A stretch of 64,000 nucleotides of DNA, from the NCBI GenBank assembly GCA_034423015.1, contig DAOUJG010000056.1:18317-82316 (forward strand), read 5' to 3'. Position 1 is the first letter of the stretch; every line of letters starts with the position of its first letter. Both the position numbers and the translations under genes were made by a program. The notes beneath the pieces were generated by a model. It was not told the origin of the DNA, searched no databases, and saw only the letters and a list, made by a program, of their open reading frames with translations. Positions 33,671-43,257 of this stretch are shown here, piece after piece. This DNA comes from JAGWBJ01 sp034423015 (lineage in GTDB: Bacteria; Chloroflexota; Dehalococcoidia; Lucifugimonadales; JAGWBF01).

Positions 33671-36600
33671 ATGCTGAGAGTCGGCGTCGATATCGGGGGT
33701 ACGTTCACCGACCTGATGACCTTCGACGAGGAGGCGGGGACCGTTTCCCGGAACAAGGTCTTGACGACGCCCAGGGCGCCCGAGGAGGGGCTGCTGGAAG
33801 CCTGCCGGTCGGCGGGCGTGGAAGTGGAGGGCGTGTCCCACTTCGTCCACGGCACCACGTTGGTCACCAACCTGGTGATCGAGCGCCAGGGGGCCAAGGT
33901 CGGGCTGATAACCACCCGGGGGTTCCGGGACATCCTGCTCTTCCAGACGGGCATGCGCGAGCAGAGCTTCGACCTGCAGTGGGAGCGCCGCAAGGCCCTG
34001 GTGCCCCGGCACCTGATCGTCGAGGTGTCCGAGAGGATGGGTAAGGAGGGAAGCCCCATGGCGTCCCTCGACGATGCCGATGTCGCCCGGGCCGTCCGGT
34101 ACCTGGTGGCAAAGGGCGTCGACTCCGTCGCCGTGTGCCTGTTCAACTCCTACGCCAACGGCCGGCATGAGATCGAGGTCGGCCGGATCATCGCCCGCGA
34201 GGCGCCGCAGCTGTACGTGTCCCTCTCCTGCCAGGTGGACCCCCGGATAAGGGAGTATCCCAGGGCCAGCACCACGGTGCTGAACTCCTACGCAATGCCC
34301 CGGGTGTACGGCTACGTAGACCGCCTGGACAGGGCCCTGGAGATACAGCGGGGAATCAAGTACATGCACTCCGGCGGGGGCCTCATCTCCTCCACGGCGG
34401 CCCAGGAGAGGCCCATCGCACTGGTGGAATCGGGGCCGGCCGCGGGGGTGCTGGCCTGCCGCTACCTGGGCGAGAAGCTGGGCATCGATCAGATCATTAC
34501 CGCCGACATGGGGGGCACCAGCTTCGACGTCTGCATGATCCGAGACGGCGTGCCCGAGATAAAGGACACCACCGACGTGGAGTTCGGCATACCCGTACGG
34601 AGCGACAGCATCGACGTGGTGTCCATCGGGGCCGGGGGCGGGAGCATCGCGTGGGTCGACGAGGGCGGAAGCCTCAGGGTCGGCCCTCGCAGCGCCGGCG
34701 CCGACCCGGGACCGGCCTGCTATGACTTCGGCGGCACGGAGCCCACCACCACTGACGCCAACATGATCCTGGGGACCCTAAACCCGGAGAACTTCCTGGG
34801 CGGCGGCTCCATGAAGCTGGACCCGAACAGGTCGTGGAAGGCGATGCAGCCCATAGCCGACCACTTCGGCGTCTCGGTGCCCGAGGCGGCCCAGGGCGTG
34901 TACAAGGTCGTCAACGCCAGCATGGCCCAGGCAGTGCGGCAGGTCACGGTGAAGAAGGGCATAGACCCCAGGGAGTTCACCCTCGTGCCCTTCGGCGGGG
35001 CCGGCGCCCAGCACGCCATAGACGTTGCCAAGGAGCTTGACATAACCTCCGTGCTGTTCCCCGTCAACGCCAGCACCCTGTCGGCCCTGGGCATGATGAC
35101 CGCCGACATCAGCTACAACGAGTCCCGGACGGCGTCATCTCCCCTGGCGGAGCTGTCCATGGACCGGGTGGAGGCGGACTTCCGGGAGCTGGAGGCCCGG
35201 GCCCTGGGATACCTGCAGGCCGACGAGAGCCGTGTCATCGGCACCGGCGTCCAGTGGAAGGCCGACGTGCGGTACGTGGGCCAGTCCTTCGAGCTGCGGG
35301 TGCCCCTGCCCAGGGGCAAGGCGACCAGGGAGCAGGTCTACCAGGAGTTCGAGAAGGTGTACCGGGAGCGGTACGGCATGGTGCTGGGGGACCCCGCCGA
35401 GGTGGTCAACATCCACGCCACGGCAACGGGATACATACAGTCCCTGGAGCTTCCCAAGAGGGAAGGCGCCGGCCAAGGCGCTCCCTCTCCCAAGGGACAC
35501 CGGAAGATGGCCTTCTACGACTCGCCGGTGCCCGTGTACGACCGGGAGACGTTGAGGCACGGCATGGTGCTGCAGAGCCCCTGCATCGTCGAGGAGGTGG
35601 ACAACACCATCTTCCTGCCCCAGGGCTGCGAGTCCCGGGTGGACGAGTACGGCAACATAAGGACCACGGTCAGCTCCAACCCCCAGCAGGAGGCCTCTGA
35701 GCTGGACCCCTTCACCGCCGAGATCATCCGCAGCTACCTGCTCTCCACCGTCGAGGAGATGATGAAAAGCACCACCGCCGTGGCCTACTCCAGCACCTTC
35801 GCCGAGCGGCTGGACTTCACCGGCGCGATATTCGACAGCCGGGGCCGAATGGTCGCCCAGGCCCAGGGAGTGCCCATCCACGCAGGCACCATGACCGACT
35901 CGCTGGAGGCCATCATAGAGGCCTTCGACGGCAAGTTCTACGAAGGCGACGTGATGATCCTCAACGACGTCTACGCCGGCGGCTCCCACCAGCCCGACGT
36001 GATGGTGGCACGGCCCATCTTCCATGAAGACACCCTGGTGGGCTACACCGCCAACCGGGGCCATTGGACGGACATCGGCGGCATGGCCGCGGGCGGGTTC
36101 TCGGGCACGGCCCGGCACGTCGTGCAGGAGGCCCTCACCATTCCCCCCGCCAAGCTGTACGAGGCGGGCGTCCTCAACACCACCGTGAGGGAGTTCATCC
36201 TCCGGAACGTGCGGGTGTCCCGCCAGATATGGGGCGACATCCAGTCCCAGATCACCGCCAACCTGACCGGCGAGCGGCGGGTGAAGGCGCTCATCGACAA
36301 GTACGGGGTGGACATGGTGCTGGCCGGCATGGAGGCCACCCTGGAGTACGGCCGCAGACGGTTCAGGCAGAAGCTGCTGGAGATGCCCGACGGCAAGGGA
36401 CACGACCACGACTACGTCGACACCGACGGCTACACCGACCGCATGTACAAGATCAACGTGGCGGTGGAGAAGAAGGGCGACAGGCTGAGGGTGGACTGCT
36501 CGGGCAGCTCCGACCAGGACTTCTCCATGGTGAACTGCAGCAAGGTGGTCGCCAAGGGGGCCATCTTCGTGGCGGTCATCTCAATGGTGGACCCCGAGGG

Positions 36601-37474
36601 GGTCATGAACTCCGGCGTGCTGGAGCAGATCGACCTCTTCATCCCCGACGGGTCCATACTGAACCCCCACCATCCGGCCCCCGTAGCCGCGGGAATCTAC
36701 CATATCCCGGCGCTCACCGACACGGTCATCAGGGCCTTTGGCGACTGGCTTCCCGAGCGGGTCATCGGCTCCAGCAACGGCGACCGGGACAACACCACCT
36801 ACTGGGGGTTTCACCCCGAGACCGGCCACGAGTGGGTCTGGTACCTGAGCCAGAGCGGCGGCTACGGGGCCCGGGCCACCAAGGACGGCGAGCCCGTCGC
36901 CCCCGACCCGCGCAACAACTGCCGGTTCTCCTCCCTGGAGGTATGGGAACGGGAGTTCCCGGCCCTCTTCATGCGGTGGGAGATGGCTACCGACTCGGGA
37001 GGGGACGGGAAGTTCCGCGGGGGCCTGGCCTCCCGCCAGGAGTTCGAGCTCCTGGGAGACGCCCTCTACTCGGCCGCGGCCACCCGGCACATCCTGCCTC
37101 CAAGGGGTATCTTCGGCGGGGGCGATGCCCACTGCCACTCCTTCCACCTGACCAGGAACGGCAAGCGGACCACCCTTCAGGAGGCCTTCGGCCTTCCGTC
37201 TCCCTCCAAGTTCGCCAACGTGTCGCTGCAGAAGGGGGACATCTTCGCCGTGGAATCGGGCGGCGGCGGGGGATACGGCGACCCCCTGGACCGGGACGTC
37301 TCCATGGTGGAGCTGGACGTGCTGGAGGGGTACGTGTCCCTGGAGAAGGCCCGGGACGTGTACGGGGTCGCCATCGACCCGGCCACTCTCGAAGCCGACC
37401 CCCAGGCGACGGCGGACCTCAGGCTAAAGCTGGCGTCTGGCCGCCGGAGATCGATGGACGGGGCTGAGGGCTGA
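33671..37474 (+). CDS. Fused hydantoinase/5-oxoprolinase (HyuA-HyuB)
   Basis: A 1267-residue ATP-dependent cyclic-amide hydrolase. The HyuA part (1 to about 670) has the actin-like ATPase start MLRVGVDIGGTFTDLM, GTTLVTNLVIER, ITADMGGTSFDVCMI and VPFGGAGAQHAIDVAKEL. The HyuB part starts near 675 (ELDPFTAEIIRSYLLSTVEE) and contains RLDFTGAIFDSRGRM, ILNDVYAGGSHQPDV, GHWTDIGG and a C-terminal GGGGYGDPLDR. Fusion of both halves in one chain is like eukaryotic-type 5-oxoprolinase, whereas many bacteria keep them apart. Likely substrates are 5-oxoproline or hydantoins. Start ATG follows GGAGGG. The M20 gene starts 1 nt after the stop. Confidence 0.93.
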   Translation: MLRVGVDIGGTFTDLMTFDEEAGTVSRNKVLTTPRAPEEGLLEACRSAGVEVEGVSHFVHGTTLVTNLVIERQGAKVGLITTRGFRDILLFQTGMREQSFDLQWERRKALVPRHLIVEVSERMGKEGSPMASLDDADVARAVRYLVAKGVDSVAVCLFNSYANGRHEIEVGRIIAREAPQLYVSLSCQVDPRIREYPRASTTVLNSYAMPRVYGYVDRLDRALEIQRGIKYMHSGGGLISSTAAQERPIALVESGPAAGVLACRYLGEKLGIDQIITADMGGTSFDVCMIRDGVPEIKDTTDVEFGIPVRSDSIDVVSIGAGGGSIAWVDEGGSLRVGPRSAGADPGPACYDFGGTEPTTTDANMILGTLNPENFLGGGSMKLDPNRSWKAMQPIADHFGVSVPEAAQGVYKVVNASMAQAVRQVTVKKGIDPREFTLVPFGGAGAQHAIDVAKELDITSVLFPVNASTLSALGMMTADISYNESRTASSPLAELSMDRVEADFRELEARALGYLQADESRVIGTGVQWKADVRYVGQSFELRVPLPRGKATREQVYQEFEKVYRERYGMVLGDPAEVVNIHATATGYIQSLELPKREGAGQGAPSPKGHRKMAFYDSPVPVYDRETLRHGMVLQSPCIVEEVDNTIFLPQGCESRVDEYGNIRTTVSSNPQQEASELDPFTAEIIRSYLLSTVEEMMKSTTAVAYSSTFAERLDFTGAIFDSRGRMVAQAQGVPIHAGTMTDSLEAIIEAFDGKFYEGDVMILNDVYAGGSHQPDVMVARPIFHEDTLVGYTANRGHWTDIGGMAAGGFSGTARHVVQEALTIPPAKLYEAGVLNTTVREFILRNVRVSRQIWGDIQSQITANLTGERRVKALIDKYGVDMVLAGMEATLEYGRRRFRQKLLEMPDGKGHDHDYVDTDGYTDRMYKINVAVEKKGDRLRVDCSGSSDQDFSMVNCSKVVAKGAIFVAVISMVDPEGVMNSGVLEQIDLFIPDGSILNPHHPAPVAAGIYHIPALTDTVIRAFGDWLPERVIGSSNGDRDNTTYWGFHPETGHEWVWYLSQSGGYGARATKDGEPVAPDPRNNCRFSSLEVWEREFPALFMRWEMATDSGGDGKFRGGLASRQEFELLGDALYSAAATRHILPPRGIFGGGDAHCHSFHLTRNGKRTTLQEAFGLPSPSKFANVSLQKGDIFAVESGGGGGYGDPLDRDVSMVELDVLEGYVSLEKARDVYGVAIDPATLEADPQATADLRLKLASGRRRSMDGAEG

Positions 37475-37475
37475 C

Positions 37476-38741
37476 GTGACGTCCATCGACCGGGTGCTGG
37501 GGCAGGTCGACCGCGCCGCCATAGTGGAGCTGGCGTCGGACCTGGTCCGCATACCCAGCTTCAAGCCCGACGAGACCCCCGTGGCCCGTTACCTTGCAGA
37601 TTTCTTCGGCAGCCGCGGGTACCGGGTCGACCTGCAGGAGGTGGAGCCCGGGCGCTTCCAGACCATTGCCACCCTGGAGGGCTCCGGGGGCGGGCCCAGC
37701 CTGATGCTCAACGGCCACACGGACATCAACTCGCTGGGGATGCGGTGGCGCCGGGACCCGTGGACCCCCAGCGTCGAGGGGGACCGTCTCTACGGACACG
37801 GCGTGCAGAACATGAAGGGCGGCCTGGCCAGCGTCGTCATGGCCGCCGAGGCAGTCCGGCTGTCCCAGACCCGGCTGAAGGGAGACCTGGTGGTGGCCTG
37901 CGTCGTGGGGGAGACCCAGGGCGGCGAGGGCACGAAGCACCTCGTGGACACCGGCTTCCGGACGGACATGGCGGTGGTTGCCGAGCCCTTCGGCCTTGGC
38001 AACCTGGTCACGGTGCACGCCGGCATAGTGCACATGGCCATCCACGCCTACGGGGTCACGGGCCACATGGCCCGCAGCGACCACACGGTGCACGCCGTAC
38101 GGAACATGGCCCGGATCATGGACGCCCTGGAGAATGTCGAGTTCACCTGCACCCCCCGGTCCGACATGCCGGCCCTGCCCAAGCTCAACGTCGGCAGCAT
38201 CATCGGAGGCCGCGGGCGGGAGTACGTCCTCGTGGAGCCGCCCTACGTCCCCGACCTGTGCACCATCATCGTCGACGTCCACTTCCTCCCCGGACAAACG
38301 GTGGAGGGCATCGTCGCCGACATCCGCCGGGCGCTGGACCCGCTGGCCGCCGCGGACCCTGACCTGCGATACGAGATCGAGATACCGCCCCCGGCCTCCT
38401 TCAGGGGCCGCCGCAGGCTGGTGATGGACCCTCTGGACGTCCCCCCGGACGAGTACATAGTCCAGGCCGTGGCCCGCAGCCACGAGAGGGTGACCGGGCG
38501 GCCGCCCTCCTCCATCGGGGCCATCATCCCCGACTCCTACAGCGCCAACGACACGTGCCACCTGTGGAAGGCCGGCATCCCCTGCCTCATCTACGGGCCG
38601 GCCGTCGGCAGGGGGACGAAGGACGAGGACGACTCCTACGTGGTCATCAGCGAGATGGTGGAGTGCGCCAGGGTCCTGGCGGTGACGGCCCTGGAAGTGT
38701 GCGGCTCGGACCGCGCTCACGACGGCGCCGGGACAAGCTGA
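37476..38741 (+). CDS. M20-family hydrolase homologue with altered metal site
   Basis: A 421-residue protein of the ArgE/DapE/CPG2 fold with a lid domain (NVGSIIGGRGREYVLVEPP, then VDVHFLPGQTVEGIVADI). His81 and Asp83 in NGHTD and Glu170 in AEPFG are retained. The bridging Asp is Asn112 in GVQNMKGG, the metal Glu after the base Glu146 is Thr147 (GETQGG), and the C-terminal His motif is replaced by TKDEDDSYVV. So three of the five ligands seen in active M20 enzymes are missing. It might hydrolyse the product of HyuAB with one metal, or be non-enzymatic. GTG start, essentially contiguous with hyuAB. Confidence 0.88.
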   Translation: MTSIDRVLGQVDRAAIVELASDLVRIPSFKPDETPVARYLADFFGSRGYRVDLQEVEPGRFQTIATLEGSGGGPSLMLNGHTDINSLGMRWRRDPWTPSVEGDRLYGHGVQNMKGGLASVVMAAEAVRLSQTRLKGDLVVACVVGETQGGEGTKHLVDTGFRTDMAVVAEPFGLGNLVTVHAGIVHMAIHAYGVTGHMARSDHTVHAVRNMARIMDALENVEFTCTPRSDMPALPKLNVGSIIGGRGREYVLVEPPYVPDLCTIIVDVHFLPGQTVEGIVADIRRALDPLAAADPDLRYEIEIPPPASFRGRRRLVMDPLDVPPDEYIVQAVARSHERVTGRPPSSIGAIIPDSYSANDTCHLWKAGIPCLIYGPAVGRGTKDEDDSYVVISEMVECARVLAVTALEVCGSDRAHDGAGTS

Positions 38742-38763
38742 GGTCCGGCCTCCAGGCCAGCCC

Positions 38764-40173
38764 ATGAGAAGAACGAAGATAGTCTGCACGATAGGCCCGG
38801 CCTCCAGCTCCCCGGCCGTCCTGGAACGTCTAATAGGGGCCGGGATGGACGTCGCCCGCCTCAACTTTTCCCACGGGACCCACGCCGACCACCGCGAGGT
38901 CGTAGAGGCCATCCGGCGCATCTCCACGGCCCACGGACGGCCCGTAGCCGTGCTCCAGGACCTGTCCGGTCCCAAGATCAGGATCGGGCCCGTGGCCGAG
39001 GGAACGGTCGATGTCGACACAGGCTCCACGCTCACTCTGACCACGCGACCGGTGCCCGGCGACGCTCGCGAGGTCTCGGTGAGCCACCCGGCCCTGCCCA
39101 GGAGCGTGTCCGTGGGCGACACCATCCTCCTTGCTGATGGAGCCCTAGAGCTACAGGTGCTCGACACCACCACCGATGACATCACGTGCGACGTCCGGAT
39201 CGGCGGGCCGCTCAGCTCCCACAAGGGCGTCAACGTCCCCACCAGCTCCCTGGACGTGCCCTCGTTGACTGACAAGGACATGACGGACCTGGCTTTCGGG
39301 ATCCAGTGCGGTGTGGACTATGTCGGCCTCTCCTTCGTCCGGACCGCGGCGGACCTCTACGAGGCGAGGAGGATCGTCGAGGCGCACGGCTACGCGGTCC
39401 CGCTGGTCGCCAAGATCGAGAAGCACGAAGCGGTGGCCAACATGGACGAGATTATCGACGCCGCCGACGCGATAATGGTCGCCCGGGGCGACCTGGGGGT
39501 CGAGACTCCCCTGGAGAAGGGGCCCCTGGTCCAGAAGCGGCTGATCGAGAGGTCCAACCTGGTGGGAAAGCCGGTGATCACCGCCACCCAGATGCTCCGC
39601 TCCATGGTGGAGAACCCCCGTCCCACTCGCGCCGAGGTAACCGACGTCGCCAACGCCGTCCTGGACGGCACCGACGCGGTCATGCTGTCGGAGGAGACCG
39701 CCGTCGGGGCCTACCCCGTGGAGTCCGTCGCGATGATGGCGAGGATCGCCCAGGACGCCGAGTCGGCCCTGCCGTTCACGCCCCAGCCCTGGGACACGGG
39801 TCGCCAGGCGGCGTCCCTGGAGGAGTCCGTGGGCCGCGCCGCCTGCGACCTGGCCAGGCACATCGACGCCGCGGCTATCATAACCTTCACCCAGTCCGGC
39901 AGCACCCCGAAGCTGGTGGCCAAGCACCGTCCCCGGCGGCTCATCCTGGCGCCGACGCCCCTGGAGAGCAGCTACAGGCGCCTCTCCCTGGTCTGGGGGG
40001 TCGTCCCCATCCTGGGCGAGGCGGCCAAGGACACCGACGAGATGGTCAGGAAGGCCCTGGACGAGTCGCTCAACTCGGGACTGGTGCGGAAAGGCCAACG
40101 GGTGGTCATAACATCTGGGGTGCCCATGGGAGTCCCCGGCTCGACCAACCTCATCGAGGTCCACGTCCTGTAG
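38764..40173 (+). CDS. pyk: Pyruvate kinase
   Basis: A 469-residue glycolytic enzyme converting phosphoenolpyruvate and ADP to pyruvate and ATP. All conserved blocks are seen: KIVCTIGPASSS, MDVARLNFSHG, LQDLSGPKIRIG, VAKIEKHEAVANMDEI, IMVARGDLGVE, and ITATQMLRSMVENPRPTRAE. The C-terminal allosteric domain is present (FTQSGSTPKLVAKHRP). It lies 22 nt downstream of the M20 gene in the same direction, an unusual place for a central-metabolism gene, and is followed by a 132-nt gap before the CitE-like gene. Confidence 0.96.
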   Translation: MRRTKIVCTIGPASSSPAVLERLIGAGMDVARLNFSHGTHADHREVVEAIRRISTAHGRPVAVLQDLSGPKIRIGPVAEGTVDVDTGSTLTLTTRPVPGDAREVSVSHPALPRSVSVGDTILLADGALELQVLDTTTDDITCDVRIGGPLSSHKGVNVPTSSLDVPSLTDKDMTDLAFGIQCGVDYVGLSFVRTAADLYEARRIVEAHGYAVPLVAKIEKHEAVANMDEIIDAADAIMVARGDLGVETPLEKGPLVQKRLIERSNLVGKPVITATQMLRSMVENPRPTRAEVTDVANAVLDGTDAVMLSEETAVGAYPVESVAMMARIAQDAESALPFTPQPWDTGRQAASLEESVGRAACDLARHIDAAAIITFTQSGSTPKLVAKHRPRRLILAPTPLESSYRRLSLVWGVVPILGEAAKDTDEMVRKALDESLNSGLVRKGQRVVITSGVPMGVPGSTNLIEVHVL

Positions 40174-40305
40174 TCCCGGCGGCGAGGCTTCGCCATTTCG
40201 TAGCCCTTTCGTAGACGGACGATGTCGGATAGAATGGGCCGGGGCGCTCCCGGACCGGTTTCCATCCGTGCCCGTTTCCGCCCGGGCCCTTTGAAGGAGA
40301 CTCAG

Positions 40306-41217
40306 ATGGCGATACGCACCCTTCTATACACGCCCGGCAACGAGCCGAGGAAGGTGTCCAAGGTGGGCTCCTTCGGCGCCGACGCGGCCATCCTGGACCT
40401 GGAGGACGCCGTGGCCGTCGACCAGAAGGTGGCGGCCAGGGACGCGGTCAGGCAGGCCATCCCCGCGGTCGGGGAGACGGGCACCCGGGTGTATGTCCGG
40501 ATCAACCCCACGGGAGAGAAGACCGACTTCTCCCTGAACGTGGGGCTCGCCGACATCGAGGTGGTGGTCTGCGCCGGGCTTGGCGGCCTGGTCGTGCCCA
40601 AGGTGGAGTCGGCAGAGGAGATGGAGGACGTGGAGCGGGTCCTGGCAGCCCGTGAGAAGGCCCTTGGCCTGGAGCCGGGCAGCGTGGAGGTCGTCCCCAT
40701 AATCGAGACGGCCCTGGGGCTGTGGCGGGCCTATGAGATCGCCCGCAGCAACCCGCGCATCAAGTCCCTGCACTTCGGCGCGGGCGACTTCACCAGGGAC
40801 GTGAGCATCGACTGGACCAGGGACGAGGCGGAGCTGGCCTATGCCCGCTCCCGCCTGGTGGTAATCTCCCGCGCCGCCGGAATCGACCCTCCCACCGACT
40901 CGGTGTGGGTGCGCCTGGACGACGAAGAAGGGTTCGTGGAGTCGGCCCGTCGGGCCAGGCGCATGGGCTTCCAGGGCAAGAGCTGCATCCACCCCAGGCA
41001 GGTCCCCCTGGCCAACCGGGTCTTCTCCTACGTGTCCCCGGAGGAGCTGGCCCAGGCCAGGAAGATCGTCGAGGCCTTTGCCCAGGCCCAGGCCGCGGGC
41101 AGCGCGTCCATCCGGGTGGACGGCCAGTTCGTCGACTATCCCCTGGTGGAGAACGCCAGGCGGGTCATCGAGCTCCACGCGGGGGCCCAAGAGGCGGCCC
41201 AAGAGGTAGAGGGTTAG
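40306..41217 (+). CDS. CitE/HpcH-like acyl-CoA lyase
   Basis: A 303-residue TIM-barrel lyase of the citrate lyase beta/malyl-CoA lyase group. RTLLYTPGNEPRKVSK starts the protein; AAILDLEDAVAVDQK holds the metal-binding acids, YVRINPTGE the substrate Arg, VVVPKVESAEEME and VPIIETALGLWRAYEI the other acid residue, and HFGAGDFTRDVSIDW and GFQGKSCIHPRQV complete the site. It probably cleaves malyl-, citramalyl- or a similar CoA ester. AAGGAG precedes the ATG; TAGAAT at 40230-40235 is a possible -10. The CoA-transferase gene follows after 4 nt. Confidence 0.9.
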   Translation: MAIRTLLYTPGNEPRKVSKVGSFGADAAILDLEDAVAVDQKVAARDAVRQAIPAVGETGTRVYVRINPTGEKTDFSLNVGLADIEVVVCAGLGGLVVPKVESAEEMEDVERVLAAREKALGLEPGSVEVVPIIETALGLWRAYEIARSNPRIKSLHFGAGDFTRDVSIDWTRDEAELAYARSRLVVISRAAGIDPPTDSVWVRLDDEEGFVESARRARRMGFQGKSCIHPRQVPLANRVFSYVSPEELAQARKIVEAFAQAQAAGSASIRVDGQFVDYPLVENARRVIELHAGAQEAAQEVEG

Positions 41218-41221
41218 AGAT

Positions 41222-42448
41222 ATGGTCTCGTCTTCCAGGGCCGATGGCGCCGGCGACAGCGACGCGTTGAGCGGGATTCGCGTGCTGGACCTTGCCACCT
41301 TCATCGCCGCCCCCTTCGCAGCGACTATGATGGCCGAGTTCGGCGCCGACGTCATCAAGGTGGAGATGCCGGGGCGCGGCGACCCCTGCCGGCAGCTTGG
41401 CGAGAAGCACAACGGGGTCGGGCTCATCTGGGCCCAGGAGAACCGGAACAAGCGGGGCATCACCTGCGACCTGAGACAGGAGAAGGGGCAGGAGATCATC
41501 AAGGAGCTGGTCAAGCGCTCCGACGTCCTGGTGGAGAACTTCAGGCCGGGCACCATGGAACGCTGGAACATGGGATACGAGGTACTCAGGGATCTGAACC
41601 CTGGGCTGGTCATGGTCAGGGTGTCCGCCTACGGCCAGACGGGGCCGTACCGGGAGAAGGCCGGGTTCGGCCGCATCGCCCAGGCCTTCGGCGGCCTGAG
41701 CTACCTGGCCGGTTTTCCCGACCGGCCGCCCGTCAACCCGGGGTCGGCCACCATCGCCGACTATGCTGCGGGGCTCTTCGGGGCCTTCTCCATCATGGTT
41801 GCCCTGGAGCACCGGCGGCGCACGGGCGAGGGCCAGTGCATCGACATTTCCCTGTACGAGAGCATATTCCGGCTCCTGGACAACCTGGCCTCGGCCTACG
41901 ACAAGCTCGGGTTCGTCCGCGAGCGGCAGGGCACCGGCACCGCCCACGCCGTGCCCCACAACCACTACCCCACCAGGGATGGGAAGTGGGTCGCCATCGC
42001 GTGCACCAGCGACCGGATATTCCAGCGGCTGGCCAAGGCGATGGGCCGGGAAGACCTGGGCTCCGACCCCCGTTACACCACCAGCGCGGGCAGGGTGGAA
42101 CACCGCGATGAGCTGGACGGCATCGTATCGGCCTGGACCCAGACCCACGACATGGGTGACCTGATAGGGCTCCTGGACTCGGAAGAGGTCCCCGTGGGCG
42201 CCATCAACAGCATAGCCGACATCTTCCAGGACCCCCAGTTCGCCGCCAGGGGTTCGATGGTCGAGGTGGACGACCCCGTCATGGGCAAGCTCAAGATGCC
42301 GGCCATCGTGCCGAGGATGAGCAGCGGCCTGGGCCGGGTGAAGCACCTTGCCCCCTCCCTCGGCCAGCACAACGACGACATATACGGCAATCTCCTGGGG
42401 TTCAGCCCCGAGAAGCTGGCCGCCCTCGAGGACGAGGGCATCGTATAG
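41222..42448 (+). CDS. Family III CoA-transferase (CaiB/BaiF)
   Basis: A 408-residue CoA-transferase, usually an interlocked dimer. It starts with LSGIRVLDLATFIAAPFAATMMAEFGADVIKVE-type sequence, shown here as GIRVLDLATFIAAPF, and has NRNKRGITCDLRQEKGQE, SDVLVENFRPGTMERW and VSAYGQTGPYREKAG. The catalytic Asp is Asp180 in TIADYAAGLFGAF. With CitE directly upstream, a plausible scheme is CoA loading of a hydroxy-acid followed by cleavage; this is inferred from the gene pair. Start ATG is preceded by AGAG only; spacing to CitE implies coupling. Confidence 0.93.
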   Translation: MVSSSRADGAGDSDALSGIRVLDLATFIAAPFAATMMAEFGADVIKVEMPGRGDPCRQLGEKHNGVGLIWAQENRNKRGITCDLRQEKGQEIIKELVKRSDVLVENFRPGTMERWNMGYEVLRDLNPGLVMVRVSAYGQTGPYREKAGFGRIAQAFGGLSYLAGFPDRPPVNPGSATIADYAAGLFGAFSIMVALEHRRRTGEGQCIDISLYESIFRLLDNLASAYDKLGFVRERQGTGTAHAVPHNHYPTRDGKWVAIACTSDRIFQRLAKAMGREDLGSDPRYTTSAGRVEHRDELDGIVSAWTQTHDMGDLIGLLDSEEVPVGAINSIADIFQDPQFAARGSMVEVDDPVMGKLKMPAIVPRMSSGLGRVKHLAPSLGQHNDDIYGNLLGFSPEKLAALEDEGIV

Positions 42449-42502
42449 CGACCGGGCCCCTCGCAGGCCACGCACGGCGGTAAGGCCCACCTGGAGGTTA
42501 GG

Positions 42503-43216
42503 ATGGACGCTCCTATCGGAATAGATTTCCATACCTTCTCCCTGGTCGGCCGGTGCGCCCGCACGGGGATGTTGGGGGTGGGGATCACCACCAGCGAGAT
42601 TGCGGTGGGCTCCCGGTGCCCCTTCGTGCGGTCCGGGGTCGGCGCCGTCGCCACCCAGGCCATGACCAACCCCCGGCTTGGAACGGCGGCCCTGGACCTG
42701 CTGGCCGCGGGAGAGCCGGCGCAGGACGTGGTGTCCAGCCTGGCGGAGGACGACGCGCACATCGAGCGGCGGCAGATCGGGGTCGTCGACTCCCTGGGCA
42801 GGTCCGCCGCCCGCACGGGGGCCCGCATCCACCCCTGGGCGGGCCATCTGACCGGCGACGGCTACGTGGCCATGGGCAACGGCCTTGTTGCGGAGGGCGT
42901 GGTCCGCGCGATGGCCGAGGCCTTCCAGGGCTCGGGGGCGGAGGACCTGGAGGAGCGGCTGATGCGGGCGGTGGAGGCCGGACAGCACGCGGGAGGAGAG
43001 GCCGCGCCGTTCACGCCCTACCACTCGGCTGCGCTGGTCGTATACGGCGACGACTCCTTCTCCCGGGTGGACCTGAGGGTCGACGACCACCCCGAGCCGC
43101 TGGCCGAGCTGCGGCGTCTGCTGGAGCTCCTGAAGCCCAGGATCGACTACTACTCCCTAAGGGCCAGGGACCCCGACAGCACCGTCGCGCCGGGGACGAC
43201 CCAGGAATCCAGGTAA
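42503..43216 (+). CDS. DUF1028 family protein
   Basis: A 237-residue DUF1028 protein. Family blocks are HTFSLVGRCARTGMLGVGITTS, AVGSRCPFVRSGVGAVATQA, NPRLGTAALDLLAAG, GVVDSLGRSAARTG and MGNGLVAEGVVRAM. The fold resembles Ntn-hydrolases, but the activity is not established. The family commonly sits near amide or amino-acid breakdown genes, as here. The usual C-terminal region ends with LLKPRIDYYSLRARDP. An AGGTTAGG sequence lies just upstream of the ATG. Confidence 0.9.
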   Translation: MDAPIGIDFHTFSLVGRCARTGMLGVGITTSEIAVGSRCPFVRSGVGAVATQAMTNPRLGTAALDLLAAGEPAQDVVSSLAEDDAHIERRQIGVVDSLGRSAARTGARIHPWAGHLTGDGYVAMGNGLVAEGVVRAMAEAFQGSGAEDLEERLMRAVEAGQHAGGEAAPFTPYHSAALVVYGDDSFSRVDLRVDDHPEPLAELRRLLELLKPRIDYYSLRARDPDSTVAPGTTQESR

Positions 43217-43257
43217 CGTCCCAAGACACGGACGGCCAATGAGGAGGAGGGACCATT

